DNA of 12,217 bases from Cyanobacteria bacterium M_surface_7_m2_040 (GTDB taxonomy: Bacteria; Cyanobacteriota; Cyanobacteriia; PCC-6307; Cyanobiaceae). Numbering within the stretch: position 1 is the first letter of the stretch; each line of letters starts with the position of its first letter. Below, piece after piece: positions 1 through 7,048 of the stretch. The notes below the pieces were generated by a model. That model saw nothing but the letters and a program-made list of their open reading frames with translations. It did not search any database and was not told where the DNA came from. Position numbers and translations under genes: made by a program. The DNA lies in the NCBI GenBank assembly GCA_016882555.1, contig VGPQ01000010.1, positions 1 through 12,217 of the forward strand, given 5' to 3'.

Positions 1-647
1 TGGGCATTGAGGTCGTCGATGGTGGCGGTGTTGACCGAGCCGCCGTATTGCACCGTGACGCTGGGGTCACCCACCCAGCCGCGGATGAGGCCGCAGATGC
101 GGTTGGCTTCGTCGGCGGCGCAGGTCTTGCCGGTGCCGATCGCCCAGATCGGTTCGTAGGCCACGATCAAGCGCGTGGGATCCACGTCTTCGAGGCCCTG
201 CTCGATCTGGCGGTGGATCACCCGCTCGGTCTCCTTGGCCTCGCGCTGATCCAGGCTCTCGCCCACGCACAGGATCGGGATCAGACCGTGCCGCTGGGCG
301 GTGCGGGCGCGCAGGTTGATCTGCTCATCGGTCTCGCTGTAGTACTTGCGCGGCTCGCTGTGGCCCACGATCGCGTGGGTCACGCCGTGTTCCACCAGCA
401 TCGGCGCCGAGACCATGCCGGTGTAGGCGCCCTTTTCTTCCCAGTGCACGTTCTGGGCGGCGATCGAAACCCCCGCGCCCTCCAGGTGCCGGCACAGGGT
501 GGGGATGGCGGTGAAGGGCGGTGCCAGCACGATCTCCCGGTCACCGGGCAGATCGGCGATCAGGGGGCGAAAGGTGGCGGCAAAGACCCGCGTCTCGGCG
601 CAGGTCATGTGCATCTTCCAGTTGCCAGCGATCACTGCCTTGCGCAC
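1..647 (-). CDS. tpiA: Triose-phosphate isomerase, 3' end cut by window edge
   Basis: The enzyme interconverts dihydroxyacetone phosphate and glyceraldehyde 3-phosphate in glycolysis and the Calvin cycle in the cytosol. The 215 visible residues begin with the family's N-terminal AGNWKMH (Asn9 and Lys11 are the substrate-binding pair). They contain the catalytic His96 in IVGHSEPR, the catalytic Glu165 in [14 protein letters not shown], and the phosphate-binding YGGSV near residue 201. About 30 C-terminal residues should lie beyond position 1, judging by the usual length of about 245. I chose the GTG at 647 because it places the AGNWK motif at the usual distance from the start; the only other in-frame start before the upstream TAG is a TTG at 677. 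The S4-domain gene lies 106 bp upstream on the same strand, so co-transcription is possible. No convincing promoter consensus or terminator was seen in the gap. Confidence 0.96.
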   Translation of the reverse strand, partial: MRKAVIAGNWKMHMTCAETRVFAATFRPLIADLPGDREIVLAPPFTAIPTLCRHLEGAGVSIAAQNVHWEEKGAYTGMVSAPMLVEHGVTHAIVGHSEPRKYYSETDEQINLRARTAQRHGLIPILCVGESLDQREAKETERVIHRQIEQGLEDVDPTRLIVAYEPIWAIGTGKTCAADEANRICGLIRGWVGDPSVTVQYGGSVNTATIDDLNA

Positions 648-753
648 CGGTTCACCCCATTGCTCAATCGTGAACAAAACCTAAATCGGCGCCTGTCGGC
701 GGCTTCGCAAGCCAAGCCCCCGAGCCAGCAACCGTTGCGACCTGTCGTTGGGC

Positions 754-948
754 TCAGGACCCTGGCCTGACGGGCATCACCAGCAGCTCCTGGCCATCGA
801 TGCTGACCGCATCCCCCGTGGCCAGCTGGCGGCCGCGGCGGGTTTCGGGAATGCCGTTGACCTGTACCTCGCCGGCCTGGATCCGTTGCTTGGCTTCACC
901 TCCAGTGGCTGCCAGGCCCTGCCATTTGAGGAATTGATCGAGTTTCAT
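754..948 (-). CDS. Small S4-domain RNA-binding protein (YbcJ/YaaA/RlbA-like)
   Basis: This 64-residue protein is essentially one S4 RNA-binding domain. It shows the family pattern LDQFLKWQGLAATGGEAK, a central GEVQVNG loop (residues 27-33), ETRRGRQL and GDAVSIDG, matching the short stand-alone S4 proteins of the COG2501 type. Such proteins are thought to bind structured RNA, often ribosomal, but the target of this one cannot be read from sequence. Its ATG is 19 bp from the oppositely oriented ABC exporter start, so any promoter for it must overlap the exporter's 5' coding region. tpiA follows on the same strand after 106 bp. The length is normal for the family and nothing appears truncated. 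Confidence 0.88.
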   Translation of the reverse strand: MKLDQFLKWQGLAATGGEAKQRIQAGEVQVNGIPETRRGRQLATGDAVSIDGQELLVMPVRPGS

Positions 949-967
949 CGGGCTTTAGCTTGCCAGG

Positions 968-2713
968 ATGCTCGCACCCTCTGCTGCAGGCTTCAGGCGA
1001 CTGCTGCCCTTGCTGATGCCCCACCGCCGCGCGCTGGTCGGTGGTGGGTTCTGCATGCTGGTGTTTGTGGCCTGTTGGCCCCTGCTGGCCTGGCTTGCCG
1101 GCCAGTTGATCCCGGCCATCGGCGCGGGCGATCTGGGGCGCGTGGTGCAGGTGATCGGCTTGGCCCTGACTGTGTTCATGGTGCAGAAGCTGGCCCAGTT
1201 TGGCCAGGACACCCTGCTGGCTGCCCCTGCGCTGCTGGTCAGCCAGGACCTGCGCCGCCAGTTGTTTGCCCGCTTGCAGCGGCTCGATTTTGCGGCGCTT
1301 GAAAAGCTCTCGGCCGGCGACCTCACCTACCGCCTCACCGAAGACGCCGATCGGGTCGGCGAGGTGCTCTACAAGACGATTCAGGACACCACACCCAGCG
1401 CCCTGCAGCTGGTGGTGGTGTTCGGTTACATGATGTGGCTCGATTGGCCGCTGTCGCTGGCCACCCTGGTGCTGGCACCGGTGGTGGCCGTGCTGGTGAG
1501 CGTGTTTGGTGCCCGGGTGATGCAGGCCGCCGAGCGCAGCCAGAAGCAGGTGTCGGAGCTGGCAGGGCTGCTCGGCGAGGCGATCACGGGGTTGCCGCTG
1601 GTGCGGGCCTTTGCCGCCGAACCCTGGTTACAGCAACGCTTTGAAACCGAGATCGATCTGCATCGCAAGGCCCGCTACCGCACCCAGCGGCTGCTGGCTC
1701 TGCAGTATCCGGTGGTGGGCTTTCTGGAGGCGGCCGGCATCCTGGCGGTGCTGCTGATCGGCGCGGCCCGCATCCAGGCCGGCGGCCTCGATGCCCAGGG
1801 GTTCAGCAGCTATGTGACGGCCCTGCTGATGCTGATCGATCCGATCAGCCACCTCACCACCAACTTCAACGAGTTTCAGCAGGGGCAGGCGTCGCTGCGG
1901 CGCCTGCGTCAGATCGAGCACGAGGCGGTGGAGCAGCCGGATCGCCCCGATGCCCGGCCCCTGGGCCAGGTGCAGGGCGCACTCGAGCTGCGCGGCGTGA
2001 GCTTCGGCTATGACCCGGCCCAGCCCGTGCTGCAGGCGCTTGATCTGAGCATCAAGCCGGGCGAGGTGGTGGCGTTGGTGGGGCCCTCCGGGGCGGGCAA
2101 GAGCACCCTGTTTTCGCTGTTGCTGCGCTTCAACACGGCCCAGCAGGGTCAAGTGCTGCTCGATGGCCAGGATCTGGCCTGGTTGCGGGCCCGCGAGCTG
2201 CGCCAGGCCGTGGCTCTTGTGCCCCAGCAGAGCAGCGTGTTTTCGGGCACGGTGGCTGAAGCGATCGCCTTCGGCCGCCCTGCCAGCCGCGGGCAGATCC
2301 AGCAGGCGGCCCAGCTTGCCAATGCCGCCGGGTTCATCGAGGCCCTGCCCCAGGGGTACGACAGCCGCATCGAGGAGCGCGGCGCCAACTTCTCGGGCGG
2401 CCAGCTGCAGCGCCTGGCCATCGCCCGGGCGGTGCTGGGCAACCCCGCTGTGCTGCTGCTCGATGAGGCCACCAGCGCCCTCGATGCCGAAGCTGAGGCC
2501 GCTGTGCAGCGGGGCCTCGACCAGGCCATGGCGGGTCGCACGGTGCTGGTGATCGCCCACCGACTGGCCACCGTGCAGACAGCCCATCGCATCGTGGTGC
2601 TCGAGGCTGGCCGCATCGTCGAGCAAGGCAGCCACGCTGCCCTGATGGCCCAGGGTGGGCGCTACCGCGACCTCTGCGAGCGCCAGCTGATCCAGCTGGT
2701 CAGTGAGGCCTGA
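968..2713 (+). CDS. MsbA-type ABC exporter half-transporter (fused membrane and ATPase domains)
   Basis: This 581-residue protein has the standard half-transporter layout and would work as a homodimer or heterodimer in the cytoplasmic membrane. Residues about 20-300 form the type I exporter membrane domain, with hydrophobic segments near 24-48, 60-76, 145-180 and 245-290. Residues about 338-575 form the ATPase. Walker A is GPSGAGKST (372-380), Q-loop PQQ is near 419-421, and the signature is FSGGQLQR (475-482), a mild variant of LSGGQ. Walker B is AVLLLDEATSALD (494-506) and the switch His is 531 in IAHRL. The family exports lipids, drugs or peptides; the substrate here cannot be assigned. 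The ATG at 968 is the first start after an in-frame TAG at 956-958. It is preceded by only a weak AGG, as is common in cyanobacteria. A small DUF6447-like gene follows after 35 bp and may share the transcript. Confidence 0.93.
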   Translation: MLAPSAAGFRRLLPLLMPHRRALVGGGFCMLVFVACWPLLAWLAGQLIPAIGAGDLGRVVQVIGLALTVFMVQKLAQFGQDTLLAAPALLVSQDLRRQLFARLQRLDFAALEKLSAGDLTYRLTEDADRVGEVLYKTIQDTTPSALQLVVVFGYMMWLDWPLSLATLVLAPVVAVLVSVFGARVMQAAERSQKQVSELAGLLGEAITGLPLVRAFAAEPWLQQRFETEIDLHRKARYRTQRLLALQYPVVGFLEAAGILAVLLIGAARIQAGGLDAQGFSSYVTALLMLIDPISHLTTNFNEFQQGQASLRRLRQIEHEAVEQPDRPDARPLGQVQGALELRGVSFGYDPAQPVLQALDLSIKPGEVVALVGPSGAGKSTLFSLLLRFNTAQQGQVLLDGQDLAWLRARELRQAVALVPQQSSVFSGTVAEAIAFGRPASRGQIQQAAQLANAAGFIEALPQGYDSRIEERGANFSGGQLQRLAIARAVLGNPAVLLLDEATSALDAEAEAAVQRGLDQAMAGRTVLVIAHRLATVQTAHRIVVLEAGRIVEQGSHAALMAQGGRYRDLCERQLIQLVSEA

Positions 2714-2748
2714 GCTTTACTGGGGAACACCATCCATTCGTTGCACCC

Positions 2749-3042
2749 TTGGATTCCGCCTCCGGTCAGCCCCCTGTGAACGCCCCGGCCTTCGGTCTCG
2801 GCGGCATGCCCAACCCCAACCAGCCGCCTGTGCTCACCTTTGAGGGCAAGCGCTACGACCTCAACACCCTGCCCGACGACATCAAGGAGCTGGTGCGCGG
2901 CATGCAGGTGGCTGATGCCCAGCTGCGCATGCACGAAGACACCCTCAAGGTGCTGGCCATCGGCCGTCAGGCCATGGCCATGCAGCTCAATGACCGCCTG
3001 CAGACCGTGACCCCGATCGGCGATGCCGAACCGGAGGCCTGA
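2749..3042 (+). CDS. Small DUF6447-like protein of unknown function
   Basis: This is a soluble protein of at most 97 residues. The core PVLTFEGKRYDLNTLPDDIKELVRGMQVADAQLR, followed by a helical stretch to the C-terminus, resembles the DUF6447 proteins that recur in cyanobacteria and some marine bacteria: a short beta hairpin reading 'x-hydrophobic-x-F-x-G-x-x-Y', then two amphipathic helices. The family has no known function. The start is uncertain. The frame remains open back into the end of the exporter gene, and candidates are TTG 2749, GTG 2776 and ATG 2806. The conserved core begins only near residue 27, so all three would keep it. None has a clear Shine-Dalgarno; a GGGGAA at 2722-2727 is about 21 bases before the TTG, which is too far for normal use. 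The gene is on the same strand as the exporter and converges on the importer operon with a 13-bp gap. Confidence 0.75.
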   Translation: MDSASGQPPVNAPAFGLGGMPNPNQPPVLTFEGKRYDLNTLPDDIKELVRGMQVADAQLRMHEDTLKVLAIGRQAMAMQLNDRLQTVTPIGDAEPEA

Positions 3043-3055
3043 GCGCGACTAGCCC

Positions 3056-4066
3056 TTAGCGGACCACCTGGTTCGCGTCCTGGATCACAGCCTCGGGCAC
3101 GGTCACACCGATGGCCTTGGCGGTTGCCAGGTTGACGTTTGTTTCGGTCTTGGTGAGCGGTTCGAAGGCCATCGTCTTTGGGGACTCGCCCTTGAGCACC
3201 CGCACGGCGATCTCACCGGCGGCGTAGCCGTCGTCGAAATAGGCCCAGCCGACCGTGGCCAGGCAGCCCGGCAGTTTGATGTCGTCGGCATCCACCGAAT
3301 ACACGGGGATCTTTTTCTCAAGCCCCACCTTGGCGATCGATCCAAAGCCCTGGATGGTGGCGTAATCGCCGATCTTCACGAAGGCTTCGATGGCCTTCTC
3401 GGCCAGCACCTGGGCCGCCTGCAGCACCTCGCCGGAGTTGGCCACCGCCTGCTCCACCACGGTGATGCCGCGCTGCTTGGCCTCATCGCGCAGCACTTTG
3501 GCCTCGTATTCAGAGTTGGGCTCGCCGGGATTGAAGATCACGCCCACCGTTTTGAGGGCGGGGTTGATGGTGCGGGCCAGGTCGAGCTCCTTGCCCATCG
3601 GGTTGGTACCGATGGTGCCGATCACGTTGGGCTTGTGCTGGCCCACACCGCCGGGCGGGGTGCCGGCGCCGGCACCCCAGGGGTTGGAGCAGTAGGCAAA
3701 CACCACCGGGGTGGTGTCGGGCACGGTTTTCATCGCTGCCTGCAGCGGCGGGGTGCCGATGGCAAACACCATGTCGACCTGGTCGGCCACGAACTTCTTC
3801 ATCACCAGGGTGGTGTTGGGCAGCTCGCCGGCCGCATCCTTCTGGATGAAATTGACGCTCTGGCCGGGGGTGTAGCCCGCCTTGGCCAGCGCTGCTTCAA
3901 AGCCCTTGCGCACGGCGTTGGGCGGCGGTGCATCCACCATCTGCAGCATGCCGATGGTGGGACCTTTGACCTTGCTGGCACCCAACTTGCCGCAGGCTGC
4001 GAGCGCCACGGTGCTGACGGCACCGGTGCCCATCAGGCCCAGAAAGTCACGGCGTCGCAGGGCCAT
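3056..4066 (-). CDS. ABC importer substrate-binding lipoprotein (ABC_sub_bind/TrpX-like)
   Basis: This 336-residue extracytoplasmic solute-binding protein completes the importer encoded upstream. The N-terminus reads MALRRRDFLGLMGTGAVSTVALAACG: a twin-arginine-like RRRDFLG, a hydrophobic stretch, then a lipobox LAAC with the lipidated Cys at 25. This suggests export in folded form by Tat and anchoring as a lipoprotein. The mature part (GPTIGMLQMVDAPPPNAVRKGFEAALAKAGY, later VGVIFNPGEPNSEYEAKVLRDEAKQRG and PVYSVDADDIKLPGCLATVGWAYFDDGYAAGEIAVRVLKGE) fits the ABC_sub_bind family (COG2984). A few members of this family bind tryptophan or other aromatic compounds; most have unknown ligands. The start codon lies inside the end of the ATPase gene (20-bp overlap), implying translational coupling. 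The gene ends 13 bp from the convergent DUF6447-like gene, with no hairpin terminator visible between them. Confidence 0.92.
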   Translation of the reverse strand: MALRRRDFLGLMGTGAVSTVALAACGKLGASKVKGPTIGMLQMVDAPPPNAVRKGFEAALAKAGYTPGQSVNFIQKDAAGELPNTTLVMKKFVADQVDMVFAIGTPPLQAAMKTVPDTTPVVFAYCSNPWGAGAGTPPGGVGQHKPNVIGTIGTNPMGKELDLARTINPALKTVGVIFNPGEPNSEYEAKVLRDEAKQRGITVVEQAVANSGEVLQAAQVLAEKAIEAFVKIGDYATIQGFGSIAKVGLEKKIPVYSVDADDIKLPGCLATVGWAYFDDGYAAGEIAVRVLKGESPKTMAFEPLTKTETNVNLATAKAIGVTVPEAVIQDANQVVR

Positions 4067-4868
4067 CGGAGGTGTCAGCAGCTGGCGGCGCCACTATGCC
4101 CGAGCCATACAGCTGCCGCAACGCATCAGCGCTGAGCTGTTGCCGTTCGGTTGCAGTCCAGTCGTGGGCGAGCTGGCCGTCGCGCAGCATCAGCAGCCGG
4201 TCGCCAAAGCTCAGGGCCTGTTCGAGGCTGTGGGTCACCATCAGCGTCGTGGCCCCGAGCTGCCGCACCAGCCGCTCGGTCAGTTCCATCACCAGCGCCT
4301 CAGCCTTGGGGTCGAGGGCGGCGGTGTGCTCGTCGAGCAGCAGCAGCTCGGGCTGGCCCATGGTGGCCATCACCAGGCTCAGGGTCTGCCGCTGGCCGCC
4401 CGACAGTTCGCCCACTAGGGCATCGAGCCGCTGGGCCAGGGGGATGTTCAGGTCGTCGAGCAGAGCCCGATAGCGCCGGCGATCGGCGCCGCTGGGGCGC
4501 AGGCCCAGCAGGCCTGAGGCCGACAAGCCACTGTGGCGGCGGCGTTCGGCCAGGCGCAGGTTTTCGGCGATGGTCAGGCCTGGGCAGGTGCCCTCCAGCG
4601 GGTTCTGCATCACCCGCCCGATCCAGCGGGCCCGCCGGTGGTCCGGGTAGCGGTGCAGGGGGCGGCCGCCCAGCTCGATCGTGCCGCCGCTCTGCTTCAG
4701 GGCGCCGGCGATGAGGTTGAGCAGCGTCGACTTGCCGCTGCCGTTGTTGCCGATCACGGTCACAAACTGGCCGGGCTCGCAGCCGAGGTCGAACCCCTGG
4801 AACAGCTGGCGCCAGCCGCCGCCCGGTATGGGATGCCCCCAGCTCAGGTCGCTGATCGTCAGGGCCAT
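4047..4868 (-). CDS. ABC importer ATPase (TrpZ/COG1101-like)
   Basis: This 273-residue nucleotide-binding subunit powers the importer formed with the adjacent permease and binding protein. All motifs are present: Walker A GNNGSGKST (40-48), Q-loop Gln88 in VMQNP, signature LSGGQRQ (155-161), Walker B ELLLLDEHTAALD (174-186) and switch His213 in VTHSL. The stretch VMQNPLEGTCPGLTIAENL is characteristic of COG1101 ATPases. An open frame extends far upstream of 4868, but that part is an out-of-frame shadow of the permease gene. The ATG at 4868 starts exactly where ABC homology begins, 2 bp after the permease stop. The 3' end overlaps the binding-protein gene by 20 bp. The C-terminal tail after about residue 255 is Pro/Ala-rich and poorly conserved. 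Confidence 0.93.
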   Translation of the reverse strand: MALTISDLSWGHPIPGGGWRQLFQGFDLGCEPGQFVTVIGNNGSGKSTLLNLIAGALKQSGGTIELGGRPLHRYPDHRRARWIGRVMQNPLEGTCPGLTIAENLRLAERRRHSGLSASGLLGLRPSGADRRRYRALLDDLNIPLAQRLDALVGELSGGQRQTLSLVMATMGQPELLLLDEHTAALDPKAEALVMELTERLVRQLGATTLMVTHSLEQALSFGDRLLMLRDGQLAHDWTATERQQLSADALRQLYGSGIVAPPAADTSDGPATP

Positions 4869-4870
4869 GG

Positions 4871-5752
4871 TCAGCTCTTCTCCTGAGCCGACAGGCCCGG
4901 AATGCGCAGCCGCCCGGCGGCCAGGGCGATCAGCAGCAGCGCGGCCGTGACCAGCTTGAGATCCACGGGCTCCAGCCCCAACGCCAGCGCCACGGCGATC
5001 AGGGTGCGGAAGATGATCGCGCCGACCACCGCTGCCAGCAGGCCCATCGGAATCGAGCGCGGCCGGAAGATCGACTCGCCGATGATCACCATGCCCAGGC
5101 CCAGGATCAGCGAGCCGATGCCCATGGTGACGTCGGCAAAGCCCTGAAACAGCGCCACCAGTCCTCCCGACAGACCCACCAGGCCGTTGGCAGCGGCGAT
5201 GCCGATGTTGAGGCCGCGGCGCTGGTTGATGGCGTTGGCGCGGGCCATGGTGGGGTTGTTGCCCAGGGCCCGCAGAGCCAGGCCGAAATCGGTGCTCAGC
5301 AGCAACGCCACCAGCAGGCCCAGACCCAGCACCACCAGGGTCAGGGCGAGCCCCCATTCATCGTCAAACCCAGCCGCCAGATCGGGCAGCTGGTCGATGC
5401 CGCGCGGGGTGTCGGTGAGCGGAATGTTGGAGCGGCCCATCAGCCGCAGGGTGATCGAATACAGACCTGTGGTGGTGAGGATGCCCGCGAACAGGTCGTT
5501 CACCCCCAGGCGGGTGTGGATCAGGCCGGTGGCCAGGCCGGCCAGGCAGCCGAACCCGAAGGCGACCGCCAGCGCCGCCGGCACGGGCACCCCCTGGGTG
5601 ATCAGCACCGCCGCAGTGCCACCGCCGAGGGCAAAGGAGCCATCGACCGTGAGGTCAGGAAAGTTGAGGACGCGCAGCGTCAGATAGGTGCCCAGGGCCA
5701 GGCCGGCGAAGGCCAGACCCTGGTCGTAGGCACCAAGCCAGAGGGACAGCAT
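4871..5752 (-). CDS. ABC importer permease (TrpY/COG4120-like)
   Basis: This 293-residue integral membrane protein of the BPD_transp_2 type has roughly eight hydrophobic segments. Recognisable family signatures are LRVLNFPDLTVDGSFALGG (27-45), NDLFAGILTTTGLYSITLRLMG, DFGLALRALGNNPTMARANAIN, and GLVGLSGGLVALFQGFADVTMGIGSLILGLGMVIIGE. These match the permeases paired with ABC_sub_bind proteins, so it likely forms the membrane channel of a small-molecule importer. The ligand is unknown; aromatic amino acids or similar compounds are only a family-based guess. It is first in a permease-ATPase-binding protein operon. It begins 59 bp after the DUF3386 gene on the same strand, and that gap contains a perfect 16-bp palindrome. 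No Shine-Dalgarno is apparent before the ATG at 5752. Confidence 0.92.
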   Translation of the reverse strand: MLSLWLGAYDQGLAFAGLALGTYLTLRVLNFPDLTVDGSFALGGGTAAVLITQGVPVPAALAVAFGFGCLAGLATGLIHTRLGVNDLFAGILTTTGLYSITLRLMGRSNIPLTDTPRGIDQLPDLAAGFDDEWGLALTLVVLGLGLLVALLLSTDFGLALRALGNNPTMARANAINQRRGLNIGIAAANGLVGLSGGLVALFQGFADVTMGIGSLILGLGMVIIGESIFRPRSIPMGLLAAVVGAIIFRTLIAVALALGLEPVDLKLVTAALLLIALAAGRLRIPGLSAQEKS

Positions 5753-5783
5753 CGCCGCATTGTGCAGTGGCCTCTGGCTGCGA

Positions 5784-5799
5784 CCAGGCCGCGGCCTGG
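5784..5799. repeat. Perfect 16-bp palindrome upstream of importer operon
   Basis: CCAGGCCGCGGCCTGG is fully self-complementary, with no central spacer. It lies in the 59-bp gap between the DUF3386 stop and the permease start, about 32 bp before the permease ATG. It could be an operator for a dimeric regulator of the importer operon, or a transcript hairpin. It is not followed by a T-run on the minus strand, so it is not a classic terminator of DUF3386 transcription. In DNA this GC-rich, part of the symmetry (GGCCGCGGCC) may be chance. Confidence 0.4.
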
Positions 5800-5811
5800 G
5801 TTTGTTGACGT

Positions 5812-6525
5812 TTAGAGGGCCTGCAAGTCCTCAAACCGGAACAGCTGCCGGCCGGCGGGCGTGTCGCCCTGGGCCTCGCTCTCGACCACCCGCTCGCTCA
5901 GCACCCAGGGTCCGCCCTGGCTGAGGGGCACGAAGGTGTCGAGGAACTGACTCTTGCCGCCGCGGAGCTCACCGGTGGCCGGGTCGGCGTACTGGCTGCT
6001 GTAGCGCCGGCTCAGGTAGCCATTGCCGGTGTGGGTGACGCTTTCCGTGAAGATCGTTACCACGGTGCCGTGAATGTGGCGGTGCACCATCGTGACCACG
6101 TCGTCTTTGATGCGGTAGCGATCGCCGGCGCCCTTGCCGCCGACGATCACCTCGGTGCCCACCGCATCGGTGTCACCGGCGCTGAAGGTGTTGTCGCCAT
6201 GGGTCTGCTCGAAGCTGCGGCGCACCCGGTGGATCGCCACCTCCCACAGCTGTGAGGCGATCGCCTTGTGGATCTCCTCGTCGTCGATGCCCTCAACTGA
6301 GGCCTTGAGGTCGGCGCCCACCTGGAACGTGCCCTCGACGCGGCGGTCGGGTTCGCCGTTCTGCCCCGTCTGCTCCCACACGCAGCGGCCCTGGTAGCCG
6401 CCGAAGCCCGGTTCCCAGGTGTAGCGGTTCTCGTAGGCGGCCCGGAAGGCGGCAGTGCAGTCGCTGCCGGGGGCGATCAGGGCTGCGGGGGCCTCGGGGG
6501 TGGCGGTCACGGCCAGGGCGGGCAT
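5812..6525 (-). CDS. DUF3386 family protein
   Basis: This 237-residue, apparently soluble protein is recognised by its N-terminal block FRAAYENRYTW (27-37) followed by GFGGYQGRCVWEQ, and later by THTGNGYLSRRYSSQY and FLDTFVPLSQGGPWVLSERVV. I recall this pattern from the cyanobacterial DUF3386 family. No function is established, and I see no catalytic motif, signal peptide or membrane segment. The first 20 residues (Ala/Pro-rich) are poorly conserved, so the true start could be slightly downstream. The chosen ATG at 6525 sits directly behind a GAAGGG that could serve as ribosome binding site but is buried in an inverted repeat. The importer permease follows after 59 bp on the same strand, so a joint operon is possible but not shown. 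Confidence 0.82.
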   Translation of the reverse strand: MPALAVTATPEAPAALIAPGSDCTAAFRAAYENRYTWEPGFGGYQGRCVWEQTGQNGEPDRRVEGTFQVGADLKASVEGIDDEEIHKAIASQLWEVAIHRVRRSFEQTHGDNTFSAGDTDAVGTEVIVGGKGAGDRYRIKDDVVTMVHRHIHGTVVTIFTESVTHTGNGYLSRRYSSQYADPATGELRGGKSQFLDTFVPLSQGGPWVLSERVVESEAQGDTPAGRQLFRFEDLQAL

Positions 6526-6550
6526 GGGCCCTTCACCCTAACGAGGGCCC
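6526..6550 (-). promoter_or_regulatory. Inverted repeat covering the DUF3386 ribosome-binding region
   Basis: The arms GGGCCCT (6526-6532) and AGGGCCC (6544-6550) are perfect 7-bp complements around an 11-base loop, and the repeat abuts the ATG of the DUF3386 gene. In the transcript the start-proximal arm includes part of the purine-rich GAAGGG just before the start codon. A folded stem could therefore limit ribosome access. It could equally be a DNA operator. The symmetry is seen; the role is inferred. Confidence 0.35.
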
Positions 6551-6631
6551 ACGGGCTCAGAAAGCCGCCGCTGCCCAACAGCTGCGTGGCGTTTGAGCTG
6601 GCGATGAACGGGGTGCTGGGGAGTTGAGGGC

Positions 6632-7048
6632 TCAAGCCAAAGGGCTGAAGTTGTTGAGGAACGCGGCAACGGTTTGAATCAACAACCCATCCGTTTGCTC
6701 TGGGGCATTCATCAGAAAGCCGAAATCACGCAGATCGCCGGTGAGTAACACATCCGCATGGCATGCACAGGCTGCTCGGTAGATGGGCCAGTCTTTTTCA
6801 GCAAGACCTGATGGGCAGGCAATGGCGAGGTCATCGGCGATGAGGCGAATCGCTTTGTTCTGGCGTACAAACTCAGCAAGACTTTTGGGTGATTTGCGTT
6901 CGAGATTGCGCCGTGCTTCTTCTTTGGCATAGGCGCTTGTCGCCAGCTGAAGCAGGCCTTCGGTGCCCAAGCTGATCACCAACGCAGCTTTGCCGTTGGG
7001 GTTGTGGGCAGCGGTGAACAGCACGTTGGCATCAAGAAAAACACGCAT
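6632..7048 (-). CDS. PIN-domain toxin of a type II toxin-antitoxin module
   Basis: This 138-residue PIN-domain protein is a predicted Mg-dependent ribonuclease. The acidic quartet expected of the fold is visible: Asp6 in VFLDANVLF, Glu43/Glu44 in YAKEEARRNLE, Asp86 in KDWPIYRAA, and Asp105 in ADVLLTGDLRDFG. The length is typical for stand-alone PIN toxins. Its ATG shares one base with the antitoxin stop (TGATG on the minus strand), an arrangement typical of translationally coupled antitoxin-toxin pairs. Base composition looks less GC-rich than that of the neighbours, suggesting later acquisition. Cellular RNA targets cannot be predicted. A 106-bp gap separates it from the DUF3386 start downstream, in which I found no gene I could support. 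Confidence 0.9.
   Translation of the reverse strand: MRVFLDANVLFTAAHNPNGKAALVISLGTEGLLQLATSAYAKEEARRNLERKSPKSLAEFVRQNKAIRLIADDLAIACPSGLAEKDWPIYRAACACHADVLLTGDLRDFGFLMNAPEQTDGLLIQTVAAFLNNFSPLA

Noticed and set aside
701..713. GGCTT-CGC-AAGCC hairpin between the S4 gene and tpiA
   Set aside because: The stem is only 5 bp, has no T-run on the transcribed side and does not extend. It is too weak to call a terminator.
48..770. A 240-codon plus-strand frame opposite tpiA
   Set aside because: The minus strand encodes a clear triose-phosphate isomerase with its catalytic residues. The plus-strand product has no recognisable features.
1628..2635. A 335-codon minus-strand frame opposite the ABC exporter
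   Set aside because: It lies wholly within the exporter's ATPase-coding region, shows no domain and has shadow-type composition.
4869..5357. N-terminal extension of the importer ATPase frame
   Set aside because: This part overlaps the permease gene in another frame and has Gly/Ala/Arg-rich nonsense composition. ABC homology begins at the ATG at 4868.
6540..6628. Short plus-strand frame ending LPNSCVAFELAMNGVLGS then stop, in the gap before the PIN gene, as a possible gene remnant
   Set aside because: It has no start, no recognisable family and is too short to separate from chance. No matching fragment was seen elsewhere in the window.
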